Source: an uncultured Clostridia bacterium
GTDB taxonomy: Bacteria > Bacillota > Clostridia > TANB77 > CAG-508
Assembly: GCA_947626765.1 (NCBI GenBank)
Contig: CANQTQ010000007.1
Span: 1 to 54,926 of the forward strand
Reading direction: 5' to 3'
DNA length: 54,926 nucleotides
The position numbers and the translations under genes were made by a program. Shown here piece after piece: positions 7,778-18,472 of the stretch (the first letter of the stretch is position 1; each line of letters opens with the position of its first letter). The notes beneath the pieces are model-generated. The model did no database searches. It was not told where the DNA came from and saw nothing but the letters and a program-made list of their open reading frames with translations.

Positions 7778-10615
7778 ATGGAACAAGTAAAAAATTCTGA
7801 AAAAACACAGAAGAAAACATTAATAAAAAAAGGCACAAGAAGATGTATAGTTTTAGCTTTTTTATTAATATCAGTTATAATAGCTTATGTTATTTATAGA
7901 GGAAACTATTTAGAAACATTAGAATTAGGAGAAGAATACATTAATATATTTTGGCAAAACCTAACATACAAATTAGCTACTTTTGGAATTAATTTTATAT
8001 TTTTATTTTTCTTAATATATATTACAAATAAAAGAATAAAAAAAGGTTTAACAGCATTTTTTGAGGAAGAAAAAAAGCAAATGCCTAAAATGTTAAACAA
8101 ATCAATAGCTTTTATTGCTTCTATTATAATTAGCTTTTTTGTTACAAATATTATTGTAGAAAAATTTATGCTATGTATTAATGCAACAAATTTTGCATCA
8201 ACAGATCCAATATTTGGCTATGATATAAGTTACTTTATTTTTGTACAACCTTTTATACAACTTATGTTAAAATACCTTATTGCAATAGTAGTAGGTTTAA
8301 CAGTATATGCAACACTTTATTATATTATTGCATTTAATATGTATTTTGATGGAATAGATAGAGAAATATTAAAGGAAAATGTTTTAATTAAGCAGCTTTG
8401 CAACAACATTATGATAATTGCTATTTTAATAGCATTAACTATATTTATGGAAACATTTAATGTAGGACTTCAAAAATTCTTAAACTTACAAGGAACAAAT
8501 ACATATGGAATTTGGGGGGCAGGGCTTTCAGAAGTAACAATAAAACTATGGGGCTACCGTATTTTATCTATAATAATTGTAGTAACTATTGCCTTAGCAA
8601 TTCATTATTTTAAAAAGAAAAATACAAAAAGAGTAATTACATCATTAGCTGTTGTACCATGTTACTTAATGCTTATGCTTATTCTTTTAGCAGGGTTTGA
8701 ATTTTTTATTGTTAGTCCAAATGAATTAGATAGAGAACAAAAATATATTGAAGCAAATATTAATTATACAAAACAAGCTTATGGAATAAATATAGAAGAA
8801 GTAAATCTACTAGAAAATGAAACAATTACACAAGCAGACTTAGAGCAAAATGCTACAGTAATAGAAAATTTAGTTCTTACAAATAAGGATATTGTTTTAA
8901 AAAATTTGAATACTCTTCAAACAAATAAAGGCTACTATACTTACCGTACCGCACAGTTAGCAAATTACAATATTAATGGAAAACAAAGTTTAGTATATGT
9001 TTCACCTAGAGAAATAGCTTCATCTTCAGGTACATACAATAATAAAACTTATGAATATACACATGGTTATGGTTTAATTATAACTTCTGCTACTTCAGTA
9101 GATGATAAAGGAAATTTAGTTCATTTACAAAAAGGTTTTACAAAAACTAATGAGGATGTAGCAAACATTAATGAACCAAGAATTTATTTTGGATTAGAAA
9201 CAAATAATACAGTTGTAACTAACAGTAATAAAAAAACAGAATTTGATTATCCAATAGAAAATTCAAATAAAGCTGAAAATGCAGAAAACGAGTATTCAGG
9301 ACTTGGTGGGCTTAAACTTGGATTTTTAGATAGATTAATTTTATCTATAAAAGAAAATAACTTTAAATTAGCATTTTCTAGTTCAGAAAGTAAAATATTA
9401 ATTAACCGTAACATTATAGAAAGAGCTAAAGCATTAATGCCATATATTATGTATGATGAAAATCCATATTTAGTAGTAACTAAAGAAGGAAGACTTGTAT
9501 GGGTACTAGATGGCTATACATATACAGACGCTTATCCATTTTCACAGAGAATTCTATTACAATCAAATAAGCTATTAGGAAGAACTGATATAAATTATAT
9601 CAGAAATTCTGTAAAAGTATTAATAGATGCTTATGATGGAACTATTAAGTATTATATTACAGATAGAAATGATCCAATTATTATGGCTTACCAAAAAATA
9701 TATAAAGATTTATTTGTAGAAAAAGATACTCAAATTCCACAAGATATAAGTAGTCAGTTTATATATCCAGAATTTTTATATAATATTCAAGCTGAAATAA
9801 TGGAAAGATATCATAATATACAAACTGATGTATTATATAGAGGAGACGACATATGGGAAGTTGCAAAACATAATACAGGAAACGTATCTAACAAAGTAGG
9901 AACAGAAATACAGCCATATTATACTATGTTAAAATTACAAAATGATAATAAAACAACATTTGGATTGGTTTTACCATATACACAACATCAAAAACAAAGT
10001 ATTACCTCATATTTAGTTGGTACAAGCCAAAATGGAGAGCAAAAGTTAACATTATATAAATATCCATCAGATAGTAATATATTAGGACCAATGCAAATAG
10101 ATACACAATTAGAGCAAGACGAAAGAATTTCAAAAGAAATAGAAAATATAAATGTTACTGGAACAAGATTAATAAAAAGTATGACAGTTGTTCCAATAAA
10201 TAATTCACTTTTATATGTAGAGCCTATATATCAACAATACATTAATGAAGATGTATCTACGCCAATTTTAAAGAAAATAGTAGTAGCATCTGGAAATAAA
10301 GTAGCTATTGGAGATAATATAAAAGAAGCATTAAATAATTTAGTATCTCAATATGCAGTTGATATTGAAATAGAAGATACAGATGATGTAAATGGATTAA
10401 TGGAAACTATTATAAAAGTAAATAATGAACTAAAAAAATCTAGTGAAAACAGTAACTGGGAAATGATAGGCAAAGATATGGCAAGACTTCAAGAATTAAT
10501 TACTAAGTTAGAAACATTACTTAAAGAAGAAAATGAAAATAAAGAAAATACTAATAATCAAAATATAAATGAACAAAATGTAATAAATAGTATATTTAAT
10601 AATGTATTGCAATAA
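7778..10615 (+). CDS. UPF0182-family large membrane protein
   Basis: 945 residues. The first ~310 contain about seven hydrophobic helices with F-G-Y-D-I-S-Y-F between them, the usual UPF0182 N-terminal membrane part. A large extracytoplasmic domain follows with family-typical stretches such as P-R-I-Y-F-G, G-L-G-G-L-K-L-G-F-L-D-R, N-R-N-I, D-E-N-P-Y-L-V-V, L-V-W-V-L-D-G-Y-T and N-Y-I-R-N-S-V-K. The tail is Glu/Asn-rich and low complexity. The function of the family is unknown. It sits between ftsY and a small DUF5665 gene. Confidence 0.9.
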   Translation: MEQVKNSEKTQKKTLIKKGTRRCIVLAFLLISVIIAYVIYRGNYLETLELGEEYINIFWQNLTYKLATFGINFIFLFFLIYITNKRIKKGLTAFFEEEKKQMPKMLNKSIAFIASIIISFFVTNIIVEKFMLCINATNFASTDPIFGYDISYFIFVQPFIQLMLKYLIAIVVGLTVYATLYYIIAFNMYFDGIDREILKENVLIKQLCNNIMIIAILIALTIFMETFNVGLQKFLNLQGTNTYGIWGAGLSEVTIKLWGYRILSIIIVVTIALAIHYFKKKNTKRVITSLAVVPCYLMLMLILLAGFEFFIVSPNELDREQKYIEANINYTKQAYGINIEEVNLLENETITQADLEQNATVIENLVLTNKDIVLKNLNTLQTNKGYYTYRTAQLANYNINGKQSLVYVSPREIASSSGTYNNKTYEYTHGYGLIITSATSVDDKGNLVHLQKGFTKTNEDVANINEPRIYFGLETNNTVVTNSNKKTEFDYPIENSNKAENAENEYSGLGGLKLGFLDRLILSIKENNFKLAFSSSESKILINRNIIERAKALMPYIMYDENPYLVVTKEGRLVWVLDGYTYTDAYPFSQRILLQSNKLLGRTDINYIRNSVKVLIDAYDGTIKYYITDRNDPIIMAYQKIYKDLFVEKDTQIPQDISSQFIYPEFLYNIQAEIMERYHNIQTDVLYRGDDIWEVAKHNTGNVSNKVGTEIQPYYTMLKLQNDNKTTFGLVLPYTQHQKQSITSYLVGTSQNGEQKLTLYKYPSDSNILGPMQIDTQLEQDERISKEIENINVTGTRLIKSMTVVPINNSLLYVEPIYQQYINEDVSTPILKKIVVASGNKVAIGDNIKEALNNLVSQYAVDIEIEDTDDVNGLMETIIKVNNELKKSSENSNWEMIGKDMARLQELITKLETLLKEENENKENTNNQNINEQNVINSIFNNVLQ

Positions 10616-10662
10616 AATATTTAATTATAAAATAAAGAAAATTGTATAAAATTTCTAAAAAT

Positions 10663-10693
10663 CTCCATCTTAAATAATAAGGTGGAGGTTTTT
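10663..10693 (+). terminator. Terminator-like hairpin that masks the ribosome binding site of the next gene
   Basis: CTCCATCTT (10663-10671) pairs with AAGGTGGAG (10679-10687), followed by GTTTTT. The 3' arm GGTGGAGG is the ribosome binding site for the ATG at 10695. The design is the same as before cysE. Confidence 0.6.
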
Positions 10694-10694
10694 A

Positions 10695-10994
10695 ATGTTT
10701 AATAAAAAAGAAAAAAAAGATAAAGTAGAAAAAGATCTACTAGAAAGTGTAGATAAACTAAATTTTACATTATCAAAAAACAATATATTAGAACTTGCAG
10801 AATTGCTAGGCAATAAAAAACAGTTATTAATACGAAATTTAATGACAGGTATGGCCAAGGGCATAGGAATAGGAATTGGATTTACTATACTAACAGCAAT
10901 TTTGCTAATAATATTGCAAAAAATAGTAACTCTAAATATTCCGGTAATAGGAGACTACATTGCAGATATTGTAGAAATTGTACAAAATAATTAA
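10695..10994 (+). CDS. DUF5665-type small membrane protein
   Basis: 99 residues: a Lys/Glu-rich N-terminus (1-20), an amphipathic region, then a Gly-rich G-I-G-I-G-I-G-F motif leading into a membrane helix (about 55-80), and a second hydrophobic stretch P-V-I-G-D-Y-I-A-D-I. The layout matches DUF5665 proteins of Bacillota. The function is unknown. Its ribosome binding site lies in a terminator-like hairpin. Confidence 0.65.
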   Translation: MFNKKEKKDKVEKDLLESVDKLNFTLSKNNILELAELLGNKKQLLIRNLMTGMAKGIGIGIGFTILTAILLIILQKIVTLNIPVIGDYIADIVEIVQNN

Positions 10995-11071
10995 ATAAGT
11001 ATTTATTTTTTTCTAACTTTTATATATAATGTAAATATAATTTAATTAAAAAATAAAAGGTGGAAGAAAAT

Positions 11072-11671
11072 ATGAATTTAGCAAACAAAATAACTATTAT
11101 AAGAATTTTATTAGTACCAATTATGGTTATAATACCATTTTTAAATATTAATTCTAGTTTATGGGGAATACCAACAGAATACATAATAATAGATATTATA
11201 TTTATAATAGCAGCTTTAACAGATAAGCTAGATGGATATATTGCAAGGTCAAGAAATCAAATTACAAACTTTGGAAAATTTTTAGATCCAATAGCAGATA
11301 AAATTGTTGTAATTACTGCAATGGTTATGCTTGTAGAATTTAATCATTTACCAGCATGGATTCCAATTATAGTTATTTTTAGAGAGTTAGCTGTATCTGG
11401 GTATAGATTAATTGCTGTTCAAGCAAATGGAAATGTAATAGCAGCAAATAAATGGGGAAAATTAAAAACAGTAACACAAATGCTAGCAATAGCACTTGCA
11501 TTTATAGATCCTAATAGCTATGGAGCAATATTTAAAGGAAATTTAACAGGCTATGAATTTATTATAAATTTATTAGTTACTTTAATTATGAGCGTATCTG
11601 TAGTTGCCACAATTTTCTCAGGCTGGGAATATATTAAAGGCGGAAAAGATTTATTTAAAGATTCCATGTAA
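11072..11671 (+). CDS. pgsA: CDP-diacylglycerol--glycerol-3-phosphate 3-phosphatidyltransferase
   Basis: It makes phosphatidylglycerophosphate, the precursor of phosphatidylglycerol, in the membrane. I prefer the ATG at 11072 (M-N-L-A-N-K-I-T, the typical PgsA beginning) because AAAAGGTGG lies 8 bases before it. A GTG at 11060 overlaps that ribosome binding site. The product is 199 residues with several membrane helices. The CDP-alcohol phosphotransferase motif D-G-x2-A-R-x8-G-x3-D-x3-D is complete (D-G-Y-I-A-R ... G-K-F-L-D-P-I-A-D). Confidence 0.93.
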   Translation: MNLANKITIIRILLVPIMVIIPFLNINSSLWGIPTEYIIIDIIFIIAALTDKLDGYIARSRNQITNFGKFLDPIADKIVVITAMVMLVEFNHLPAWIPIIVIFRELAVSGYRLIAVQANGNVIAANKWGKLKTVTQMLAIALAFIDPNSYGAIFKGNLTGYEFIINLLVTLIMSVSVVATIFSGWEYIKGGKDLFKDSM

Positions 11672-11689
11672 GAGTTATAATTTATAAGC

Positions 11690-11806
11690 CTAAAAGTATA
11701 AAAAATAGTTTTAAAATATATAAAAATATCTTAAAAGTAAAAATAGCTTTAACATATATAAGAATAGCTTTAAAATATATAAAAATAGCCTAAAAGTATA
11801 TAAAAA
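11690..11806 (+). repeat. AT-rich degenerate tandem repeats
   Basis: Several imperfect copies of a roughly 25-base unit (TATATAAAAATAGCTTTAAA-like) lie between pgsA and ligA. No gene is present. Slippage-generated low-complexity DNA is the simplest reading. Confidence 0.7.
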
Positions 11807-11818
11807 TTAGAAAGATGA

Positions 11819-13825
<2,007 letters not shown>

Positions 13826-13846
13826 GAATTAAGAATAAAAAGAAAA

Positions 13847-13930
13847 TTTTATATAAAGAAATGATAAACATTAAATAATAAAAAAAGAATTCTATATAAA
13901 GAAATGATAAACACTAAATAATAAAAAGAA
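13847..13930 (+). repeat. Two direct repeats of about 36 bases
   Basis: TATATAAAGAAATGATAAAC, followed by A(T/C)TAAATAATAAAAA, occurs twice in tandem just after ligA, with one T/C difference. There is no coding potential. Confidence 0.7.
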
Positions 13931-13962
13931 TTAAAATAGTAAGTGCAAATTTTGGAGGAAAA

Positions 13963-14220
13963 ATGGACGGAAAATATGATTTTGAAAAATTTGAAAAAAA
14001 TTTAGCAGATGGATATCAAATATATTTTACTTATGTAAGAAATAGATATTTACTATTTAAAACTGCAGATAATTGCTATACCCAAAAATTACTTACAGTA
14101 AATGATAAAAATCCACAACCACGAAATAGCATAATTACTTATAAAAGGGTAAAAGAAATGTTTCCGCACATGGAAAATATAGAATATAAAACTGGAATAT
14201 CAGATATTATAGATAATTAA
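13963..14220 (+). CDS. Hypothetical small protein
   Basis: 85 residues, with TTGGAGGAA directly before the ATG. It is rich in Tyr, Phe, Asn and Lys. It contains D-G-Y-Q-I-Y-F-T-Y-V-R-N-R-Y-L-L-F-K and a Pro-containing C-terminal half, and has no membrane segment. Codon use matches the native genes. It follows ligA and ends before a clear terminator. I do not recognise the family. Confidence 0.6.
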   Translation: MDGKYDFEKFEKNLADGYQIYFTYVRNRYLLFKTADNCYTQKLLTVNDKNPQPRNSIITYKRVKEMFPHMENIEYKTGISDIIDN

Positions 14221-14265
14221 AAATAAGAAATAACAAATAATAAATAATTAAATAATAAGTAAAAT

Positions 14266-14291
14266 AGATAGTACAATAAAGTGTACTATCT
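14266..14291 (+). terminator. Hairpin terminator
   Basis: AGATAGTACA (14266-14275) and TGTACTATCT (14282-14291) form a perfect 10-bp stem, followed by an AT-rich tail with T-stretches. It closes the ligA-region transcript. Confidence 0.7.
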
Positions 14292-14386
14292 ATATTTATT
14301 TTATGTACTCTCTAATAAATTTTTTTCTTCTTGCCAATTAATAATTCCAGTATTTGTTAAAGACTTATAGTCACAGAACAAACATT

Positions 14387-14415
14387 TTGACATAAAGCTT
14401 GAAATGTGCTATAAT
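14387..14415 (+). promoter_or_regulatory. Consensus promoter of the foreign-looking gene
   Basis: TTGACA (14387-14392) and TATAAT (14410-14415) have 17-base spacing, with TGC immediately upstream as an extended -10. This is a full consensus sigma-A promoter, among the strongest-looking in the window. ATAGGAGG follows as ribosome binding site. Confidence 0.8.
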
Positions 14416-14451
14416 TAATTTATACCAAATTTATAGGAGGTTATACTCACA

Positions 14452-14685
14452 ATGGCAAAAATCATCATTGACGAAACAACACGGACAAAACTGAACAAAG
14501 AGCTCCAGACTTTCGGTCTTTCTATCCAAGGCGCCAGCAAGGAGCCGGGAGGTCGTTGGTGGATTTCCATCAACAAGGGTTGTAGCATAACCTACAACGA
14601 AACGAGAGTGGCCAATCTTATCATGAAGGAGCTGAATGTGAGCGAGATTGTCCTCGACGACAAAACGTTTACACGTGTTGCATAA
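14452..14685 (+). CDS. Small foreign-looking gene of unknown function
   Basis: 77 residues. The DNA is visibly much richer in G+C than its neighbours, with codons such as CTG, ACG, GGC, CGT and one in-frame CGG (14482-14484). The product is soluble, mixed alpha/beta, with T-R-T-K-L-N, G-G-R-W-W-I-S-I-N-K-G and a V-A-N-L-I-M-K-E-L helix. It has its own consensus promoter and a strong terminator, so it is a self-contained, recently acquired expression unit. The CGG would break it if CGG caused frameshifting here. I do not recognise the family. Confidence 0.65.
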   Translation: MAKIIIDETTRTKLNKELQTFGLSIQGASKEPGGRWWISINKGCSITYNETRVANLIMKELNVSEIVLDDKTFTRVA

Positions 14686-14712
14686 CCACCGCCAATAGCC
14701 ACAATTAAGGCT

Positions 14713-14756
14713 AATTCAAAAGACTTCACTTTAAAAGTGAAGCCTTTTGAATTATA
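14713..14756 (+). terminator. Strong (bidirectional) terminator
   Basis: A near-perfect stem of about 20 bp has arms 14713-14732 and 14734-14753, with one mismatch and a 1-base centre, flanked by A/T runs on both sides. It can serve both the small + strand gene and rqcH on the minus strand. Confidence 0.8.
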
Positions 14757-14807
14757 TAGAAAAATTTTTATTTTAAATAATCCTTTATTATGCTTAAAAT
14801 AACATTT

Positions 14808-16499
14808 TTACAAATTCTTGTCTGGTTTAACAATAACAGTTTTTTGATTAGTATAAGTAACCATTCCATGATTTGCACCTTTAGGTTTTTTAACATTTTT
14901 TACTAAAGTATAATCAACTTGAGTATTAGAAGATTGCATAGCTTTGCTATGGTAAGCAGCAATAGCTGCACATTTATTAATAGTTTCTTGAGAAGGAACT
15001 AGATTATTTGTAGTTAATATAACATGGCTTCCGTGAATATCCTTTACATGAAACCAAATATCTTCTTTATTTGCAATTTTAAAAGTAAGCTCATCATTTT
15101 GCTTGTTATTTTTTCCTACTAATACTTTAAAACCATCAATTTGATATACAATAGGGTCTATTAATTCTTTTCCTTTTTTAGCTTTTTTATTTTTTATTTG
15201 CTTTTTGCTTGTTTGCTTTTGAGTAGAAGAAAAGGAATCTTGAATTTCATCATATATTTCATCTAAATCATTAATACTTTTACTAGCTTGAATTTCATAA
15301 ACTATACTTTCTAAATAATTAATTTCTTTTTCAAGTTCAATTTTTTGTTCTTGAACTACTAAAAAAGTATTTTTTAACTTATGATATTTTTTAAAATATT
15401 TTTTTGCATTATCTGATGGAGAAATAGTAATATCTAGTGGTATATCAACTAATTCATTATTATAATAATTTGTAAGTTCAATATGAGATATATGCTCTTT
15501 AGGTATTTGATATAAAAAGTTAGTAATTAATTCTCCATATAACTTATATTTATCTAAATTTTCACATTCTTTTAATTTATCATCTATACCAGAAAGTTTT
15601 TTAGAAATCTTTTTTAATTTTGCAGAAATGAATTGTAGTAGTTGATTTCTATATGATAAAAATTGCTCTTGTTGTTGCTTGCTTGTATAATAATCATCCA
15701 AAAACAAATTAACTTGCAATGGTTCTTTTAAACTTTTACAAATTTGCAAAGTATAGTCATTTTCAAAATTAATAAGTTCAACATTATTATTGATAATTTC
15801 ATTTTGAACCTCTAAAATATATTTAGCAGTAGTATTATAATTATCTAATGTTAAAATATCATCTATATTTAAATGATTTATTGCATTTATAACAAAAGTT
15901 TTACTAATACCAGTAAAATTTTCAGCAAAAAAGTTAGATAAAGAGCCACCTTCTTTTAGCCTATATTCTAAACTTTTATAGTCAGAAACACTAATTTTAT
16001 TTGAAGTAGGAAAGATATATTGTGCCCTTGGAAGAACATCGCGATTTGCACCATCAAAAGTAGAGAAATGTTTTAATGAATCTATAATAATGCCATCTTC
16101 ATTTAAAAGCAAAATATTACTGTATTTACCCATAAGCTCAACAATTAGCCTTTTAGCTGCTGAATTATATTCATCATCACTTTCAGCTAAATCTATTATT
16201 AAAATTCTTTCTTGATTTATAGTACTAATATTTGCAATTTTACAGCCCATTAAATGCTTTCTTAAAAGCATACAAAAATTAGGAGCAACTAAAGGGTTTT
16301 CCTTTTTAGAAGTAGTTAAATATGCAGAATAAAAATTAGAAGAAACATTTAAACTTAAAGCATAAGATAAATTATTTGCATAAATACTAAGCAATACTTC
16401 ATCTGAACTTGGCTGATAAATTTTTTGAATTTTTCCATTAATTAAACATGTTTTTAATTCTGATACAACAGCATTTAATACTAAGCCATCAAAAGCCAT
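14808..16499 (-). CDS. rqcH: Rqc2 homologue RqcH (NFACT protein)
   Basis: This is a bacterial ribosome-quality-control factor that binds obstructed 50S subunits and adds alanine tails. 563 residues. The NFACT-N domain starts with M-A-F-D-G-L-V-L-N-A and includes I-Y-Q-P-S and L-L-R-K-H-L-x-G. A long central coiled coil spans about residues 270-420. The C-terminal NFACT-R domain has I-W-F-H-V-K-D-I-H-G-S-H-V-I-L and a G-A-N-H-G-M-V-x-Y-T-N ending. It is one of the few minus-strand genes here. Older annotations call it a fibronectin-binding protein. Confidence 0.93.
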   Translation of the reverse strand: MAFDGLVLNAVVSELKTCLINGKIQKIYQPSSDEVLLSIYANNLSYALSLNVSSNFYSAYLTTSKKENPLVAPNFCMLLRKHLMGCKIANISTINQERILIIDLAESDDEYNSAAKRLIVELMGKYSNILLLNEDGIIIDSLKHFSTFDGANRDVLPRAQYIFPTSNKISVSDYKSLEYRLKEGGSLSNFFAENFTGISKTFVINAINHLNIDDILTLDNYNTTAKYILEVQNEIINNNVELINFENDYTLQICKSLKEPLQVNLFLDDYYTSKQQQEQFLSYRNQLLQFISAKLKKISKKLSGIDDKLKECENLDKYKLYGELITNFLYQIPKEHISHIELTNYYNNELVDIPLDITISPSDNAKKYFKKYHKLKNTFLVVQEQKIELEKEINYLESIVYEIQASKSINDLDEIYDEIQDSFSSTQKQTSKKQIKNKKAKKGKELIDPIVYQIDGFKVLVGKNNKQNDELTFKIANKEDIWFHVKDIHGSHVILTTNNLVPSQETINKCAAIAAYHSKAMQSSNTQVDYTLVKNVKKPKGANHGMVTYTNQKTVIVKPDKNL

Positions 16500-16655
16500 A
16501 TATAATATCTCCTTGTTAATTTAATAACAGTGAAATAATAACATATTCTATTTAAAATAGCAACTTTTAAAAAGTAAAGAATTGATTTAATATTAATTTT
16601 ATATTAGACTATTCATGCAATTTAATTATCAAGCCAAGATTTTTGTTTGTTTCTA

Positions 16656-16684
16656 TTGACATAAAAAACAGGATTATATATAAT
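16656..16684 (+). promoter_or_regulatory. Promoter of tRNA-Thr
   Basis: TTGACA (16656-16661) and TATAAT (16679-16684) are 17 bases apart, 22 bases before the tRNA. Confidence 0.75.
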
Positions 16685-16706
16685 ACGAAAGTAGTTATAA
16701 ATAAAT

Positions 16707-16782
16707 GCTTCTATAGCTCAGTAGGTAGAGCGCAGCCATGGTAAGGCTGAGGTCGCCGGTTCGATTCCGGCTGGAAGCTCCA
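16707..16782 (+). tRNA. tRNA-Thr (anticodon GGT)
   Basis: Acceptor GCTTCTA pairs with TGGAAGC. The D arm is TAGCTCAGTAGGTAGAGC. The anticodon stem CAGCC/GGCTG encloses the loop ATGGTAA, so the anticodon is GGT. The T arm carries GGTTCGATTCC. CCA is encoded at 16780-16782. It reads ACC/ACT. It lies immediately upstream of ychF, which may share its transcript. Confidence 0.95.
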
Positions 16783-16806
16783 ACTTTATAAGGAGAAAAA
16801 TGCAAA

Positions 16807-17898
16807 ATGAAAATGGGAATTGTAGGTCTACCAAATGTAGGCAAAAGTACATTATTTAATGCAATAACAAAAGCAGGTGCGGAATGCGCAAATTATCCTT
16901 TTTGCACTATAGAGCCTAATGTTGGAGTTGTTGCAGTACCAGATGAAAGACTAGAAAAATTAGCAGATATTTATAATACCCAAAAGGTAACACCTGCTGT
17001 AATTGAATTTGTTGATATTGCAGGTTTAGTCAAAGGTGCTAGTCATGGGGAAGGGCTTGGAAATAAATTCTTATCTCATATTAGGGAAGTAGATAGTATT
17101 ATAGAAGTAGTAAGATGCTTTGAAGACTCTAATATTGTACATGTTGATGGAAGTATTAATCCAATTCGAGATATAGAAACAATTAATTTAGAATTAATTT
17201 TTGCAGATATGGAAACTATTGAAAAGCGTTTGGATAATACAAAAAAGAAACTAAAAGCAGATAAAAAATATCAAGAAGAAATAGATATATTAGAAAAAGT
17301 AAAACAAGCATTAGAACAAGGAAAGCCAGCAAGATCAGTTGACCTTAATGATGAACAAAAAGAAATTTTAAAAGACTCTTTTTTACTAACAATGAAACCA
17401 ATATTATATGTTGCAAATGTTTCTGAAAAAGAACTAAACATGGTAGAACAAAATGAAAATGTACAAAAAGTAAAAGAGTATGCTAAACAAGAAAATGCAG
17501 AAGTTATTCCACTTTGCGTAAAAATAGAAGAAGAGCTAGCAAGTTTAGAAAAAGATGAACAAAAAGAAATGCTAGAAGCACTTGGACTAGAAGAATCTGG
17601 CTTAGACAAAGTAATAAAAGCAAGTTATGACTTACTTGGACTAATGTCATTTTTAACAGCAGGAGAACCAGAAGTAAGAGCTTGGACTATTCAAAAAGGA
17701 ACAAAAGCTCCAGAAGCTGCAGGAAAAATTCATACAGATATTCAAAGAGGATTTATTCGTGCAGAAATAGTTTCTTATGATGATTTAATAAGAGAAGGTT
17801 CTATGAATGCAGTAAAAGAAAAAGGCTTAATGAGGCTAGAAGGAAAAGATTATATTATGCAAGATGGAGATGTAGTTTTATTTAGATTTAATGTTTAA
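16807..17898 (+). CDS. ychF: Redox/ribosome-associated ATPase YchF (OLA1 family)
   Basis: An Obg-like P-loop NTPase of 363 residues, the usual length. G1 is G-L-P-N-V-G-K-S-T at residues 6-14, with N-Y-P-F-C-T-I-E-P-N-V-G and D-I-A-G-L-V-K-G-A-S-x-G-E-G-L-G-N (switch/G3). A coiled-coil insert and the C-terminal TGS domain ending D-G-D-V-V-L-F-R-F-N-V follow. AAGGAGAAA precedes the start. Confidence 0.95.
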   Translation: MKMGIVGLPNVGKSTLFNAITKAGAECANYPFCTIEPNVGVVAVPDERLEKLADIYNTQKVTPAVIEFVDIAGLVKGASHGEGLGNKFLSHIREVDSIIEVVRCFEDSNIVHVDGSINPIRDIETINLELIFADMETIEKRLDNTKKKLKADKKYQEEIDILEKVKQALEQGKPARSVDLNDEQKEILKDSFLLTMKPILYVANVSEKELNMVEQNENVQKVKEYAKQENAEVIPLCVKIEEELASLEKDEQKEMLEALGLEESGLDKVIKASYDLLGLMSFLTAGEPEVRAWTIQKGTKAPEAAGKIHTDIQRGFIRAEIVSYDDLIREGSMNAVKEKGLMRLEGKDYIMQDGDVVLFRFNV

Positions 17899-18080
17899 AA
17901 TATAATAAATTTCTATAAAAAGTTAAAAAATATAAAAAAATATAAAAAAATGGAAAAAAAACTTGACTATTTAGAAATAAAAGTATAAAATATTTTTGAA
18001 ATAGAAATATTATGTATAAAATTTTCTATTTTTACTAATAATAAAGATAGCAAATATCGAAAGAAAAAAGGAGAAAAAAT

Positions 18081-18422
18081 ATGAAGAACAAAAAAATCAT
18101 GTTAGTATTTATTTTAATTATTGCATACTTATTTGTAATGATAGTTGGAGTAAAAGCAACAAACCCACTTCCAATTATAGACTCTAATAATGAACAAAAT
18201 CAAGGAGCTAACGATACTAATATAGAGCCTACACCTACACAACCAACACCTTCGCAACCATCACCTTCACAAACAGGTAATTCAAATGGAAATAGTGCTC
18301 AAACAAATTCTCTACCAGATACAGGTGTAGCAGAAGATACTGCATTATTTGTTTTCATAACAGTTTGTGTAGCATCATCTATTTATGCTTTTGTAAAAAT
18401 AAGAAATTATAAAAATGTTTAA
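18081..18422 (+). CDS. LPDTG-anchored small surface protein
   Basis: 113 residues: an N-terminal signal peptide/helix (about 1-28), a Pro/Thr/Ser/Gln-rich linker with repeated P-T-P-S-Q-P, then L-P-D-T-G, a hydrophobic helix and a positively charged tail (K-I-R-N-Y-K). This is a complete cell-wall sorting signal with almost no folded domain, so it may be a spacer or anchor. AAGGAG precedes it. The convergent neighbour is a sortase that shares a terminator with it. Confidence 0.8.
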   Translation: MKNKKIMLVFILIIAYLFVMIVGVKATNPLPIIDSNNEQNQGANDTNIEPTPTQPTPSQPSPSQTGNSNGNSAQTNSLPDTGVAEDTALFVFITVCVASSIYAFVKIRNYKNV

Positions 18423-18428
18423 TAAATA

Positions 18429-18472
18429 AAAAGAATATAAATTAGTTTAACTAGTTTATATTCTTTTTTAAA
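18429..18472. terminator. Bidirectional terminator between LPDTG gene and sortase
   Basis: AAAGAATATAAATTAGT (18429-18445) pairs with ACTAGTTTATATTCTTT (18450-18466), flanked by A-run and T-run. It serves both convergent genes. Confidence 0.8.

Noticed and set aside
11690..11806. CRISPR array in the repeats between pgsA and ligA
   Set aside because: Units are degenerate, AT-only and lack constant repeat/unique spacer alternation; no cas gene is present.
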